A stretch of DNA of 64,000 nucleotides from Turnera subulata (lineage: Eukaryota > Streptophyta > Magnoliopsida > Malpighiales > Passifloraceae), in assembly GCA_028386065.3 (NCBI GenBank), contig JAKUCV010006825.1, positions 189,873 to 253,872 on the forward strand. Reading direction: 5' to 3'. Each line of letters starts with the position of its first letter. Positions within the stretch are counted from its first letter, which is position 1. The position numbers and the translations under genes are program-made. The notes below the pieces were generated by a model. It had not been told where the DNA came from, searched no databases, and saw only the letters and a program-made list of their open reading frames with translations. Of the stretch, positions 10,981 through 22,535 are shown piece by piece.

Positions 10981-11543
10981 GAAGTGCGTGTTGGCTGTCT
11001 AAGTGTCAACTGCATTATGGATGCCTGGATGGCAATGCAGAGCAAGAGTTGTTTGTGCTTATTGGCTATATATCCTGTGTGCTTCAATAATTAACCACTG
11101 TTCCTGATTTCGAAAATTAGGTTATATCGGAATTACAAAACATCAAATTCTTTAAAAATTCAGAAGTTCTTTCCGAACTAAAATGCGTACAGTTTTTGCC
11201 AGATTAAGATTATGCAGTTGAACAGAAATCATCAGATTGTTGTTATAGAACAAGTGCATAACATGCTCAGCCCAACTTCACATTCTCACAATAGTTGGAC
11301 GTCTCATCATCAGAAAAACTAATGCTTTCTTGTAATCCATAATACAGTTAATGAGTGCAGTTCTGGGGCTAAATGCATCGTACTAGAAAGGATTAATTTG
11401 ACTATGACGAACCATAAAGGTAACTGTCTAACTGCCATGGACAAAGGCTCCCACAAAACTATCTTTTCTGGTGATCTGTCTGCCACGAAACTACGATTGA
11501 AGGTACTACGTGTGAGTTCGATAGAACTAAAGACTCACTATGG

Positions 11544-11622
11544 CATGCAGATAAACCAAAAATTACTCACAAATCCAATTCGCCACATCGCAAATTTGAA
11601 CCCACGTTTTTCCCTATAAATA
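11544..11622 (+). promoter_or_regulatory. Globulin B promoter: RY element and TATA box
   Basis: CATGCA at 11544-11549 and TATAAATA at 11615-11622, 63 bp before the ATG at 11685. The same pair is present with the same spacing in gene C, consistent with seed-specific B3-factor control. Confidence 0.75.
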
Positions 11623-11684
11623 CCACACACCCCACCCCCCCAATTTCATCACAGCCTCCCTTCTCATCTTACAGTTAGAAAACC

Positions 11685-13502
11685 ATGGCCTCCTCTACTG
11701 CTATGCTTTGTGTAACTTTGGGCCTTCTTGTTCTAGTCCAGAGCTGCTTTGCTCAGCTGGAGCAAATACCAAGACAGCAATTCCGGCCAGAAAGGCAACG
11801 GGAAATGCGCTCCCAGCAGAACGAGTGCCAACTCGAGAGGATCACTGCCCAAGAGCCTTCCCGCAGATTTGAATCGGAGGCTGGTTTCACAGAGATTTTC
11901 AACGAAAATGATGAACAGTTCCGATGTGCCGGTGTTGCAGTACTCCGCCACACCATCCAACAGCGAGGGCTACTGTTGCCATCATACTCTAACACACCTA
12001 AGCTCGTCTATGTGGAGCAAGGTATGCAATGATAGACACTCATTTGTAAAACATGCATGCCACACATTTTGCACAAGCTATGTTGTTTGGGTGTTTCTAG
12101 ATGCTATCTATGTGTTCTCTTCTTGCTGTCTTTACAGGTAGGGGTTTTCATGGAGCTGCGTTCCCTGGTTGTCCTGAGACATTCCAGTCGTCATCAGGAT
12201 CACAGGCTGCAGGAGAGAAACGTCGGGCAATTAGCAGGGACGAGCACCAAAAGGTTCGACAGATTAGAGAGGGCGATGTGGTGGCCTTGCCTGCTGGTGT
12301 GGCCGATTGGTTCTATAATGAAGGCAATAGCCCTCTTGTTCTTGTACAATTCTTGGACACAGGCAACGCAGCAAACCAGCTCGATCAGGACTTCAGGGTG
12401 AGAACCTAGCTAGCTAGGAAAGTAGAAACCATCATAAATTACTCCTGTTGTTAATTCATTCATGCAACACAAAACCATCATACAGTACTAACTCGAGTAT
12501 GATTCCAGAAATTCTTCCTGGCTGGAAACCCACAAAGAGAATTACAAAGTCAAAGAGGCAGATTCGAGAGAGAAGGAGCCCGCGGATTGGAGAGACGCCA
12601 AACTCCCGGGGGACCACAACAGACATACCGCAACGTCTTCAGTGGCTTCGACGAACAATTTCTTTCAGAAGCTTTCAACATCGACACCCAGCTAGCCAGT
12701 AGGTTGAGGAACGAAGACGACAGGAGAGGTATCATCGTCCGCGCCGAGCATGAACTTCGGTTCGTCGGCCCACAATTCAGCCGTGAAGAATCAGAGGCGC
12801 TAGAGCGAGAAGAATCCGAAAGGGAGAGAGGCAGCCATGGAGGCAGATTCATGAATGGCTTCGAAGAAACTTTCTGCTCAGCCAGGCTTAGACACAACTT
12901 GAACGACCCATCACGCGCCGATATCTTCAACCCACGTGCCGGTCGCCTCAAAACCGTCAACAGCTTCAACCTCCCCATCCTCCGCTTCCTCCAGTTCAGC
13001 GCCAAGAAAGTTTTCCTCTACAGGGTAATATTCAATAATAAGGAAATCAAAACCTTTTTTATCTTCATATATCTTCTCTGTTTTGTATTATACTCATTTC
13101 TTTGGTTTCGTAATTAACCAGAATGCAATGATGACACCCCACTGGAACAAGAACGCCCACAGCATATGCTACGTTACCAGGGGAAGCGGTCGCGTTCAGA
13201 TTGTTTCAGACAATGGACAGACGGTGTTCGACCAAGAGGTGAGGCAGGGTCAGGTGTTCACTGCCCCACAGAACTTTGCGGTGGTGAAGAGGGCAGGCGA
13301 TGAGGGGTTCGAGTACGTCTCCTTCAACACTAACGACCATGCAGAGATTAACCAGCTTGCAGGGCGTGTGTCTGTCTTCAGGGCAATTCCTGAAGAAGTG
13401 CTTTCCAATGCCTTCCAGATCTCGAGAGAGGAAGCCACGAGGCTTAAGTTCAATAGGGAGGAAGTCACTTTGTTCAGCCCATCTCAATTTGGAAGAGTGT
13501 GA
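11685..13502 (+). CDS. 11S (legumin-type) globulin seed storage protein, gene B
   Basis: Exons 11685-12021, 12138-12397, 12509-13024 and 13122-13502 total 1494 nt (497 residues). All junctions are GT-AG and in frame. Residues 1-24 are a hydrophobic signal peptide ending CFAQ. Cys48-Cys81 should form the intra-chain bond of the acidic chain, and Cys124-Cys322 the bond linking acidic and basic chains. Cleavage is expected at Asn315-Gly316 (MNGFEETFC). Cupin cores lie in both halves, and a Glu/Arg-rich variable stretch ([18 protein letters not shown]) precedes the cleavage site. It functions as an amino-acid store in protein storage vacuoles. AATAAA occurs at 13568-13573. It is the partner of gene C, with near-identical protein, and is divergent to gene A. 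The start is fixed by signal peptide and ACCATGGC context. Confidence 0.97.
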
Positions 13503-13579
13503 GATTTGTTTTCTGTAAATTTTAGATAAGAATCAAAGCGGCTACTATCTAAGAATTAAGAGGTATCAATAAAAGGCTT

Positions 13580-14964
13580 ATCAGGAGTGTACCTGCTTAG
13601 TTCTTATGCTATGTATTTTGCGGTAGTAATAAAATGTTGCCTTTTTTTTTGGCATAGTATAATTTCCTTTCAGCTTTTATGTGCGATGTATTATGCAGGA
13701 GTAACAAGTCGGCAACGGCTACGAGGGGAGGAAGAATTTAGGGCTTTGTGTTTTTTGCTCGCACGAGACTGAAGGACAGACCCTTAAATTCTTGTATCCT
13801 GAATTTTTGTTTTGTTCTGTTTTCACGAGAAGTTTAAAACATATATTGATAGGCCCCTAAGACCCGGGCAAGTGAGATACAAGCATCAGATGCACTTGGA
13901 ACCATACAGGGCACCAAAGGAACAGAAAAAACAGAGAGGATATGGGCATAGACACATGAAAACAATCTACCTCTAGGTAGTTAAAAGAAGGGTAAAAAGA
14001 CCTCCAGTAAACAGCCTAGTTTACTTTACCAGAATATTGGAGACAAAATAGTAGGCGCGCTTACCTGCAGAATATTGAGGACGAAATAGTAGGCATCGCC
14101 TACTTTGGGTATTAGAACTTTAGATGCAAAGAAGATAGCGTTCCTCACGCATGAGGAGTGAGGAGTCCAGCACTAAAGGCAGGATGCACCATCACAACTC
14201 CAAAGAGATTCGAAATTGCTAGCCGAACCCAACAGGCAATGATACAAAGAGATATAAAACATAGCAAAACATCAAGCCCAAGTCTAAATCCAACAACTTC
14301 CAATCACCATAAACTTAGCAAAACATCAAGTCCAAGCCTAAATCCAATAACTTACAGCACAATCACCTGCACCAAAGTGAGTAATAACTAGCTGCACTTG
14401 GGTCACCTGAGACCGTAGCTAAAGGAGCAGCAAAAGGGCTCCTCAATGAGCCCACAAAAGAGTCACTTGGGGCGCAGCACCCCTCATCTCAACAATGCGA
14501 AGGGGTTATGAGCCGAAGCTCCAAAAGACAATAGAGGAAAGGTCGGTAGGCATACCTGGCCTATCGAGCACATCCCTGAGATGATCAAGTTTTGCTGGAA
14601 GTTTGAGACCTCAGCATAAGCATTATCTTGTTTTTGTGCCTCAGCCTCCATAAGGGATGCGAATACGCCGGCCAACGCCTGAAACTCCTTGGTCTCCAAC
14701 ATTTCCTCGGATGGATGCTACATGAGACCTTTAGTGGATCGGGCTAGTCTCTTCCAGCTTGAGCGATTGGAAGTTGTTTTAGGAGGGAGGTTTGGGCTAA
14801 TGCCCGTGGTTATTGGGCTAGCAAATCAATCCATTCTTGATGAAGACTTACAAAAATGACTCCAGGGGGCAGGGGCTGAGACCTTTGCCATATCAATCAC
14901 CTTCCTCTTCTTATCGATGCTGAAATCACCCTCCCGAAATTTCACAAAAGTTTCTTTGCCCTTT
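13580..14964. other. Intergenic, possible old repeat remnants, no gene seen
   Basis: Downstream of globulin B. Internal repetition such as AAATAGTAGGC near 14046 and 14086 and CAAAACATCAAG near 14265 and 14318 suggests degraded repeat DNA. No supported coding frame. Confidence 0.45.
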
Positions 14965-15349
14965 GTATTAAGCAAGGTTATAAAACCCGGCCCGGCCATT
15001 GACCCGTTTCAGAAGCTGGGTCGCGGGTTAAGAGGTTCAACTGTGGTCCAACCGGGTCTGACCAGTATGAGAGTTAATAATAAAAAATATATAATTTTTT
15101 TAATAAAGGTCTAATCAAAGATCTGATCATGGTTTGACCAAGATAAAATTTTGAAAATTTTGCCGTTTGACCCAGAAAAAGCCGGAAGCTGGTCGATAAA
15201 AATCGGAAAAACCGGAGAACCCATCATGACCCGGCCAGGTTTTTGGAGTATACAACCCGAGGGGTAAAAAACCCGGATTTGTCTTCAGGTCGCAATTACC
15301 CCGGTTCAACTGGTCGGGCCGGTCCGGGTTTGATAACAATGGTATTAAG
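14965..15349. mobile_element. hAT-type MITE with 8-bp target duplication
   Basis: The element spans 14973-15341 (369 bp). Its ends are CAAGGTTATAAAACCCGG and, reading inward from the right, CATTGTTATCAAACCCGG, which are imperfect terminal inverted repeats. It is flanked on both sides by GTATTAAG (14965-14972 and 15342-15349), the 8-bp duplication length of hAT transposons. It is GC-rich in CCGG-type motifs and carries no transposase. Confidence 0.9.
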
Positions 15350-15622
15350 AGCCGGTGATTTGGGAAGCTATTCTTCAATTGGTTCTGCATCATGCGGTAC
15401 AGACTCCAGATTTATATTGCAAGAAAGAACCTTCAACCACTTCCTTAATCTTCCTAAAAAAAAAACCACTTCCTTAGTCACGTTGTTTGTCTCTAATTCG
15501 TCTCCATACGCAGTAGTATGCTTCACTAGCTCGCGAAATTTCTCTGCCAATCACTAGTGTCGCCCCATGCCCCAAAGCTATTTGATTTTTGGGCCTCCTT
15601 TTCAGTATCTTCATTGATACCT
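15350..15622. other. Short intergenic stretch with an interrupted open frame
   Basis: A minus-strand frame of about 60 codons (15550-15368, FRELVKHTTAYGDELETNN) stops near the MITE. Similar charged codons continue on the other side, so the MITE may have split an older coding fragment. I do not recognise it. Confidence 0.3.
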
Positions 15623-15902
15623 GCTAGTTCTAGTGCTGAAGCCAAAAATTTTTCTTAGGGGGCGAAAAATAAATATTTGTGTATAAATATTAAAGCATTT
15701 ATAACCATTCTTTTTTTTTTAAGAACTAAATCAAGCTTTCATTAATAACCGGATTAGGAAGATCCCTAACAACTTATAGCAACAAATGCACTGATATAGG
15801 GAATGGAAAAAAACTCACAAGACCAGTAAAGGGAACTTGCGAGTGTACAAAGAAAGCTAAACAGTAAAGTTTATGCCCCAATAGTGACAAAGTGTTTGGA
15901 CT

Positions 15903-16900
15903 TCAAATGGTAGAGGCCAGGGCTTCAAACTTGTGAGACCTTATTATTCCAGACGAAGTACGGCGACAGTTAGTGAAGATTCTCCGATTGCGCTCCCTCC
16001 AAATGTGGTATATACAAGCATTCCAAGCCACCCTCAAGATCATCGGATAGATACCTTTTTTTTGGAGGTTTCTTTTTGCCCATTGGAAATCAACTGACCA
16101 AGTCTCAGCAGCCCTGGAAATGAAACAGTGAGCTAAAATGCCACGCCAAACCTCTGCAGAAAAAGAACAGGAGAAAAAAAGATGGTCTCTACTCTTTATT
16201 CCATGAGAACAAAAGGAACAAGAGGTGTCACTAATGACACCCCATCTGCTCAACCTCGATTTATGGCTAAACGATCAAGGATAGCCAGCCATGTGATAAA
16301 ATTGTGGCGTGGAATGCATCCAGAAGACCATAATAACTTGTACCAGTCAACATGACCTTTCTTCATTCGTATTGAATCCCATGCACTATGCACAAAGAAG
16401 GTACCCGAAGGAGTCAATGTCCATTGTATCTCATCTGGGCTTGAGGATGGTGCAATTGAAGCAGCCTCAGCTTGCAATTGTAAAATCAAAGGAATGCGTG
16501 TTGTAGGCCATGACCAGTTCGAATTTGAGATTAACATATTGATTGTTGCATGTGGAGGAATTTTGGAACCAGAAATTAACCTTGCAGTAATCAAGGAATT
16601 GAGGGGGCCACGTGGATGCCAGTGATCCCACCAAATAAAGGTCTTGTGACTAGAGCCAATATTGTGAAAAATAGCCGAGGAAAATACGCTCCTAAGCTTC
16701 AATACTTTACGCAAACTCCAGGAACAGTCAGGGAATACTGAAATACTCCATAAGCTTCTCCGCTTTAGTATGTAAGAATGAACCCAAGCTACCCAAAGAG
16801 ATCCAAACCGCAATAGGAGACACCATAGGTTCCTGGCTACACAAGCAAAATTCAATTCCTTCAGTTTTTTGATCCCTAGCCCACCTTCTTGTTTAGGCAA
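15903..16900 (-). pseudogene. LINE ORF2 C-terminal region with zf-RVT domain
   Basis: Frames 16900-16250 (KQEGGLGIKKLKELNFACV, the typical post-RT segment) and 16253-15903 (CSFCSHGIKSRDHLFFSC, then WRGIL and AWNACIYHIWRERN) form the usual end of plant L1-type ORF2. They overlap at 16250 in different frames, so at least one frameshift separates them. The zf-RVT cysteine-histidine motif is complete. Confidence 0.85.
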
Positions 16901-17282
16901 AGTAAGGTCCTTCTAAGCAACCTTAGCTTTCTCTGTAGGGGAGGAAGAACTGGACCAAAGAAAAGCAGAGCAATGCTTTTCTATGGTAGAAAGAACCTTA
17001 GAAGGTAAAACAAAGATATTGGTCCAATAGTTCTGGACACTAAACAACATAGAAAGTACTAGCTGAAGCCTACCAGCAAATGACAAAAATTTAGCATTCT
17101 AAGAATTAATTCGGGCCAGAATCTTTTCAATAAGAGGTTGACAGTGAGAGTAAGCTAGCTTTCATGAAATTAATGGCACATATCGAACAGGGAGAGTATC
17201 CTCTTTGAATCCACAAATGTGAAGGAACTGATGTTGATGTTCCTCTGAAACTCCCGCCAGAAAAACTTCACTCTTAGTTGGA

Positions 17283-17747
17283 TTAAACTTTAGGCCAGAG
17301 AGAATAAAACTCCTGCAAGATACTTGTAACTACTGTAGTAGATTCAAGATTGCCATTAGTGAAAATCATCAAATCATCTGTGAAACATAAGTGCGAAAGT
17401 TGAACCTTAGAGCACTTAGGATGATAGGGGAGGCGCCCTTCCGTTGCTGCTTTGTTAAGCAAACAAGACAATGCTTCCATTGATAAAACGAAGAGATATG
17501 GGGATAGTGGGTCCCCTTGTCGCATACCCTTACCACCCTTGAAATAGCCACACAAAGAGCCATTGATTGCAATAGAAAACATAGGCGTGGTAAAACAGAT
17601 CTTAAGCCATTGAATAAACCGAATAGGAAAGTCCATAGCAGCTAATACATTGAGAAGAAAGCCCCAATCAACAGAATCAAAAGCTTTCATGAGATCTATC
17701 TTCAATGTACATCTATGTGAGATACCCCTACGATGGTAATTGTGCAC
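17283..17747 (-). pseudogene. LINE reverse transcriptase core
   Basis: The minus frame contains RT blocks in order: KIDLMKAFDSVDWGFL, GMRQGDPLSPYLFVLSMEAL and HLCFTDDLMIF. FTDD is the catalytic YxDD-equivalent box. Frames before and after are interrupted, so no functional polymerase is encoded. The segment 17748-18176 carries further RT N-terminal motifs (LANRLQQCLPTLI-like) with stops. Confidence 0.9.
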
Positions 17748-18176
17748 AATTTCATGTGCTAAAAGGACATTGTCGACTATTCTCCGGCCAGGAATAAATG
17801 CAGTCTGATTGCTACTAATAAGTGTAGGGAGACACTGTTGTAGTCTATTAGCTAAGATTTTAGAGATACACTTATAAAGAGTGGAGCAACAAGCAATTGG
17901 TCTATAGTCAGTTATCTTTTGTGCAATTGGGATTTTAGGAATAAGACTAACAATAGTAGAATTAACCCCTTTAAGAAGCTGGCCAGATGTAAAAAATTAT
18001 TGGATAGCCTTGACTACATCAGCACCTATAACAGGCCACACTGATTTAAAGAACTCCAATGTGTAACCATTAGGCCCAGGCGCCTTATTTAAGCCTAGGG
18101 AAAACATAGCATTTTTGATTTCAGTGTCAGTAACATCAGCTATCAGCATTGCACTCTGAGAAGATGTAATAGTACG

Positions 18177-18816
18177 CTACAGTAGGGCCTGAAATCCAGA
18201 GACAGTTCCAGCAATAACCTCTGGATTTGCCTGCCCTAAAAAATTTGTGTAAAATTGAACTGCAAAGTCAGCAACTTGTTGAGAATTCGTAAGCAACTGA
18301 CCTGAAGGCGCAAGTAGAGAATGAATATAATTCCTGGCTTTCCGAGCTCTTACAGCATTATGAAAGAAACGGGTATTGGAATCACCACAACTAAGCCATG
18401 AGACATGAGAGCGTTGTCTTAAAAAAGACTCTTCAGCTAAGCGCATAGTAGATATAGACTGAATAAGAGTTGATTCAGTAAGTAGAAGATCAGGGTCAGA
18501 ATCACCTGATAGAATTTGAGATTGCAGAGAGAATAACTCACTTTCTAGAACAACAATCTTTTTAGGTATATCGCCAAATGCTTCACGATTAAATTGCCTC
18601 AGGACAGTCTTTAAATGTTTCAATTTTTGCCATAGTTGAAACATGGCATATCCATGGAAAGATGTAGCCCAAGCAGTAGTGATAGTAGGTAGGAAGTGGG
18701 TGAGAAAGCCAATGGTTGTAGAATTTAAACGGTTTGGGGCTGTAAGAAGTAGCAGTAGAGGTAGTTAACATGATAGGGGAGTGATCTGAGACTCCCGGGC
18801 TAAGAAATGCAACTTG
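18177..18816 (-). pseudogene. LINE ORF2 segment: end of endonuclease and linker
   Basis: At the 3' side of the solo LTR the frame resumes with FLSPGVSDHSPIMLT, whose SDHSPI is the last conserved APE endonuclease motif. The linker follows (FGDIPKKIVVLESEL, then SFLRQRSHVSWLSCGDSNT and FFHNAVRARKARN), typical of plant L1 ORF2. It continues the endonuclease interrupted at 20515. Confidence 0.85.
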
Positions 18817-20514
18817 ACTGGTGTAAGTTCGGAAAGGCTAAGCTAGAGGGGGAGGGGGGGGTGAATAGCTTTAGACCTAAAACTGAAAATATTTGCAGGA
18901 AATCAAATGCGGAATTGAAAGATTGAAGGATACAACCAATTTATCCTGGTTCACACACACTCTACTAGTGTGGCTAATCCAGCCCTTCAAGTCTCACTTG
19001 AAGATTTCACTATCTAGTGTTAAGCTTACGGGTGCTTAACAAACCGTTACAACCTAGGAATTCTAGTCACAAGAATCCTAAACCTGAGAGTTCAAGTCAC
19101 ATGAACTTCAGCACTCTTGCTTGAAGATACCTCACTTCAAGACTTCTCACACAAGAAGATATACCCTCTTCCTATGAATCTCAACAAGGGAACTAACCTC
19201 CCTTAAGGTGTATGAATATACAATTCAATCACTCAAACAAGGAACTCTCTCAAAGAGCAGATATGAGTATACAAGATTAAGCTCTAAAAGGCAACTCTCA
19301 AATCCTCAACAGGATATTGGCTCAATAATAATTTTGATGAATGTATGGAATGAATGCTTGAATGTTGAGAGTTGATTCTATATCAATCAGAGCTGAAAAA
19401 TGCTTAATTTGTAGCTCTGAAAAGTCATGGAGCCGTTTGAAATCCACCCAAGAAAAAGCTTTAAACAAAACATAGTGGGTGCTAAAAGTTGTCAACAATA
19501 ACGGCCATAACATCGATGTTTAAAGTCTCAACATCGATGTTTTGTCCAGTAAATTTGAATTTTTGGACTAACGGTAACTAAAAAATCGATGTTCTCAAAC
19601 CCAACATCGATGTTATTTTGATTCTGTGTAAAACTCATTAAATCATCATGTGAGGAACATCGATGTTTTATAACCCAACATCGATGTTATTTTGCTTCTG
19701 TGAAAAAGAGATGAAAACTGATTCTTGAAGAACATCGATGTTTTCATTCCAACATCGATGTTATTTTGCTTCTGTGAAAAATGATTGAAGCTGAGCATTT
19801 GAAGAACATCGATGTTATGGAATAGAACATCGATGTTGTGCTTATGCAAAAGTGTTTTCAAATGCAACGGTCATGAGAACATCGATGTTTGGGAATCCAA
19901 CATCGATGTTATTTGCCTACTGCCAATTTTTGGAAAATTCTTTGAAGGCAGGAACATCAATGTTTAGAAAACACCATCGATGTTATTTTGGCTCGGCAAA
20001 AACAAATTAAAACTGACCATTATGGAACATCGATGTTACAAATGGGAGCATCGATGTTGTGACTAGTTTTAAAAGCAACGGTCACTAGAACATCGATGTT
20101 TAGGATTCCAACATCGATGTTATTAGCCTACTGCCTGTTTTGGAAATTTGTTGGAAGGCAGAACATCGATGTTTTAAAACATAACATCGATGTTATTGAC
20201 ACAGAAAAACAGTTTGATGTCTGAAATATGTTTATGTGATGCATGAGCAAAATTTATTCTTATTTTGAGCCAATGTCCTAGAAGAAGAGTTGAGTGTTAT
20301 ACCTTGTACAATTTATGAATCTAACTCTTCATTCTTGGCTCTTCAATTCTTGTGCTCAATCACTTTGATCCTTTGCTCTTGAATGGTTTCTTTTGCTTGA
20401 GGATTGGTTTGACTTCATTTCTTTTTGCTTCATCTTTGTCATGATCTGGAATTGGTTTGTCATTATCAAAACCTGTAATGAATGAACCATGAAGACATAG
20501 GTTCTAACAACTGG
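18817..20514 (-). mobile_element. Copia-type solo LTR (innermost element of nest 1), TSD ACTGG
   Basis: The LTR covers 18822-20509 (1688 bp). It begins TGTTAGAACCTATG on the minus strand at 20509 and ends CCGAACTTACA at 18822. ACTGG flanks it at 18817-18821 and 20510-20514. A run of CACCCCCCCC near its 3' end is common in plant copia LTRs. There is no internal region, so unequal recombination has removed it. It splits the LINE endonuclease. Confidence 0.93.
19509..20194. repeat. Array of ten AACATCGATGTT palindrome pairs, about 74-bp period
   Basis: First members start at 19509, 19582, 19656, 19731, 19805, 19878, 19953, 20026, 20089 and 20162. Each is followed 20 or 21 bp later by a second palindrome. 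Pair spacing is 73-75 bp except one of 63. Most copies are exact, and a few differ by one or two bases (for example AACATCAATGTT at 19953). The design matches the array at 732-1020, in an otherwise different LTR. Confidence 0.95.
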
Positions 20515-21100
20515 ATGGAAATGGAATTAAACCAATCCGCATTGATCAAAAGACGATCAAGCTTGCGAAAAATTGGACTGTCAAATTGCCTATTTGTCCA
20601 AGTAAAGATAGGACCAGTAAAAGGGTGATAAAAAGGCTATTGGAGATTAAACAAGAAGCAAAGAGCTGAATGTCAGAAGATAAATGTGTCACAGCCGAAG
20701 AAGATTCCTTAGGGCGCAAGACTATGTTTTAGTCACCGAGCAAGCACCATGGTTGAGATCCAACAAAAGAGGAAAAGTTTAAGATACTAGGATATAGGGT
20801 AGCAGCACGAGCTGCACCAGAATTAACACCATAGATAAAAGATGCAAAACAAGAAATTTGCTCCGACAAGCACTGAACAGAGCAATGAGGGCTCTGATCA
20901 TTAGTCTCTAAGATAGAGATATCTACCTTATGATTCCAAAATAGCCATGTACGCCCCAAACGAGCTGAACTATAATTTGAAGCAAAATTCCAATCGGGAA
21001 GAAAAGACTTCCGAATAGCAGAGACATTATGTTCCAACACTTTAGTTTCAAATAGACAAATAACATCAGCAGAAAAACTATATATTCCATACAAAATATG
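20515..21100 (-). pseudogene. LINE APE-type endonuclease, N-terminal part
   Basis: The frame 21094-20729 reads SFSADVICLFETKVLEHNVS, with the ET of the catalytic ETK motif, then FIYGVNSGAARAATLYPSI and PWCLLGD, matching the exonuclease-endonuclease-phosphatase fold used by plant L1 elements to nick target DNA. It breaks at the solo LTR at 20514 and resumes at 18816. Confidence 0.88.
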
Positions 21101-21129
21101 ATTCCTTTTGGAGGAGTCATTTAGACCCC

Positions 21130-22160
21130 TAACGTTCCAAGTAATTCACTTCATGATAAAGTAAGAGGTGGGGCGGCACTATCCTCCGAAGGAGGAATTG
21201 AAGATTGCTTAGGCTTACCTCTGCCCCGGCAGGTTTTAGGCCCTTTGTCAACTTTTTTGGGCTGAGCAATACCTTTATCAGTAGGGAATAAACGGGCCTT
21301 TTGAGGACTTAAAGCATCAGATACCAGCAGCTTAGAGGAGTTGTTAAGAGCAGGGAGAACTGAAGTGGAGACATGAAGGGACTGAGAGTGAGGAGAAATA
21401 ATAGGAACATCCCGAACAGTATGGGGCACAACCTCAGTAGGGGACAGACTGTACAATGTCCTCAACAATATTAGGAGGTTGAGTAACATTGAATTCAGCC
21501 TGCAAAGTAGGTGGTACAACAACCACAGTAGGATCATAAGAAGCTTGAGTCAGCAGCACAGTTTCAGTTAACACAGGAGTGGGAGGGACAATCTTAGGCA
21601 CCCACTTTAGTCTTCAATTTAGTAGCACAGCCTAGATGATGATGACCCCATGAGTGACAAAGAGTACATTGTTAAGGCTTCCAGGAGTAAAAATCAGGGA
21701 TAGCACATGATTCATCATCAAATTCAACATTCAATTGGTGAAGCAATGGCTTGGAGAAATTAACTTCAACACACAAATTTATACGATCAGGCCTGAGAAG
21801 ACGCTTGCAGTCTTGGTCCATATGAAGTGGTTTGCCAAGAGCACTGCCCAGAATGCTAAGGCCTTCACTAGTCTGCAATTCCAGTGGAACATTGCGTAGT
21901 TGTACCCAGACAGGAATTAGTGAATTAGAGAAATCCACCTTCTGAATTTTAGAATCCCACAAGCACAGATGCAAAGGAATGCCTCCCACATGCCATGGGC
22001 CTCCATAGAGAACACGAGATAGTGAACTTTCTGTAGGGAACTGAATAAGGAAAAGATCTGATTTATATGGCACCACAGCAATATTTCCGTCACGACCCCA
22101 TAGCTTGTTAAACATGGCATGTATCAATCCCATTCTAGGAGCATTACCCATGAATTTCAA
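21130..22160 (-). pseudogene. LINE ORF1 (DUF4283 plus zinc knuckle)
   Basis: Frame 22160-21672 carries DUF4283 (GPWHVGGIPLHLCLWDS and VPVWVQL-type motifs, seen as LIPVWVQLRNVPLELQTSEG). It stops with TAA immediately before a zinc knuckle QCTLCHSWGHHHLGC (CX2CX4HX4C), so a nonsense mutation separates the two domains. A proline- and serine-rich linker follows to about 21151. ORF1 proteins bind element RNA. The N-terminus is truncated by the target duplication. Confidence 0.85.
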
Positions 22161-22535
22161 CTAAGCATATAGAATATTTCTTATTTATAACCATACTTAT
22201 AATAATAAAAATATAGTTTTAAAAAATATATTTAACATGAAAATAATGATAATTTAATATGTAATTAATTATTCATATCAATATAAAATTAATATGCATC
22301 TACTAATCACTTATGAATTATCAATAAAAAATATTTATATTATTATTATAAAAAATTATTATGATTTTTTTAGATATGTGACAAATTAAATTATTTTTTA
22401 TTATATAAATTATTCAATTTTAATGGACCGAATGAAAAATTTAGAAAGCCAATGAAGGTAAGTACAATTTTAAATGAAATCGAGGTGTGACCATGATTCT
22501 CCCTGGCCACCTCTGTCTTCGCCACTGCTAGTTCT

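Larger units (their letters stand above)
10980..13600 (+). repeat. Duplicated segment 1 (globulin B and its promoter)
   Basis: From about 10980 the sequence (for example the stretch ending GTGTGCTTCAATAATTAAC near 11090) is repeated at about 34845-37440 around gene C. Homology continues through promoter, exons, introns and 3' UTR. This is a tandem gene duplication. Copy 2 lies about 21 kb downstream. Confidence 0.9.
15697..22194 (-). mobile_element. LINE (L1-type) retrotransposon, 12-bp target duplication
   Basis: The minus-strand element occupies about 15709-22182, flanked by ATTTATAACCAT at 15697-15708 and 22183-22194. A poly(A) tail is visible as ten T at 15711-15720 on the plus strand. 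In order from the 5' end it shows an ORF1 DUF4283 domain, an APE endonuclease, reverse transcriptase and a zf-RVT C-terminal domain. It is 5'-truncated, because ORF1 starts within DUF4283 just inside the target duplication. It is broken by stops, frameshifts and a solo LTR. Without the LTR it measures about 4.8 kb. Confidence 0.92.
15623..22535. mobile_element. Mutator-like TIR element (outer shell of nest 1), 9-bp target duplication
   Basis: Outer ends are AGTGCTGAAGCCA at 15632 and, read inward from 22526, AGTGGCGAAGACA. Both are followed outward by GCTAGTTCT (15623-15631 and 22527-22535). A 9-bp duplication with short related TIRs fits a Mutator-like (MULE) non-autonomous element. Removing the LINE leaves only about 0.4 kb of this element. 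Confidence 0.8.
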
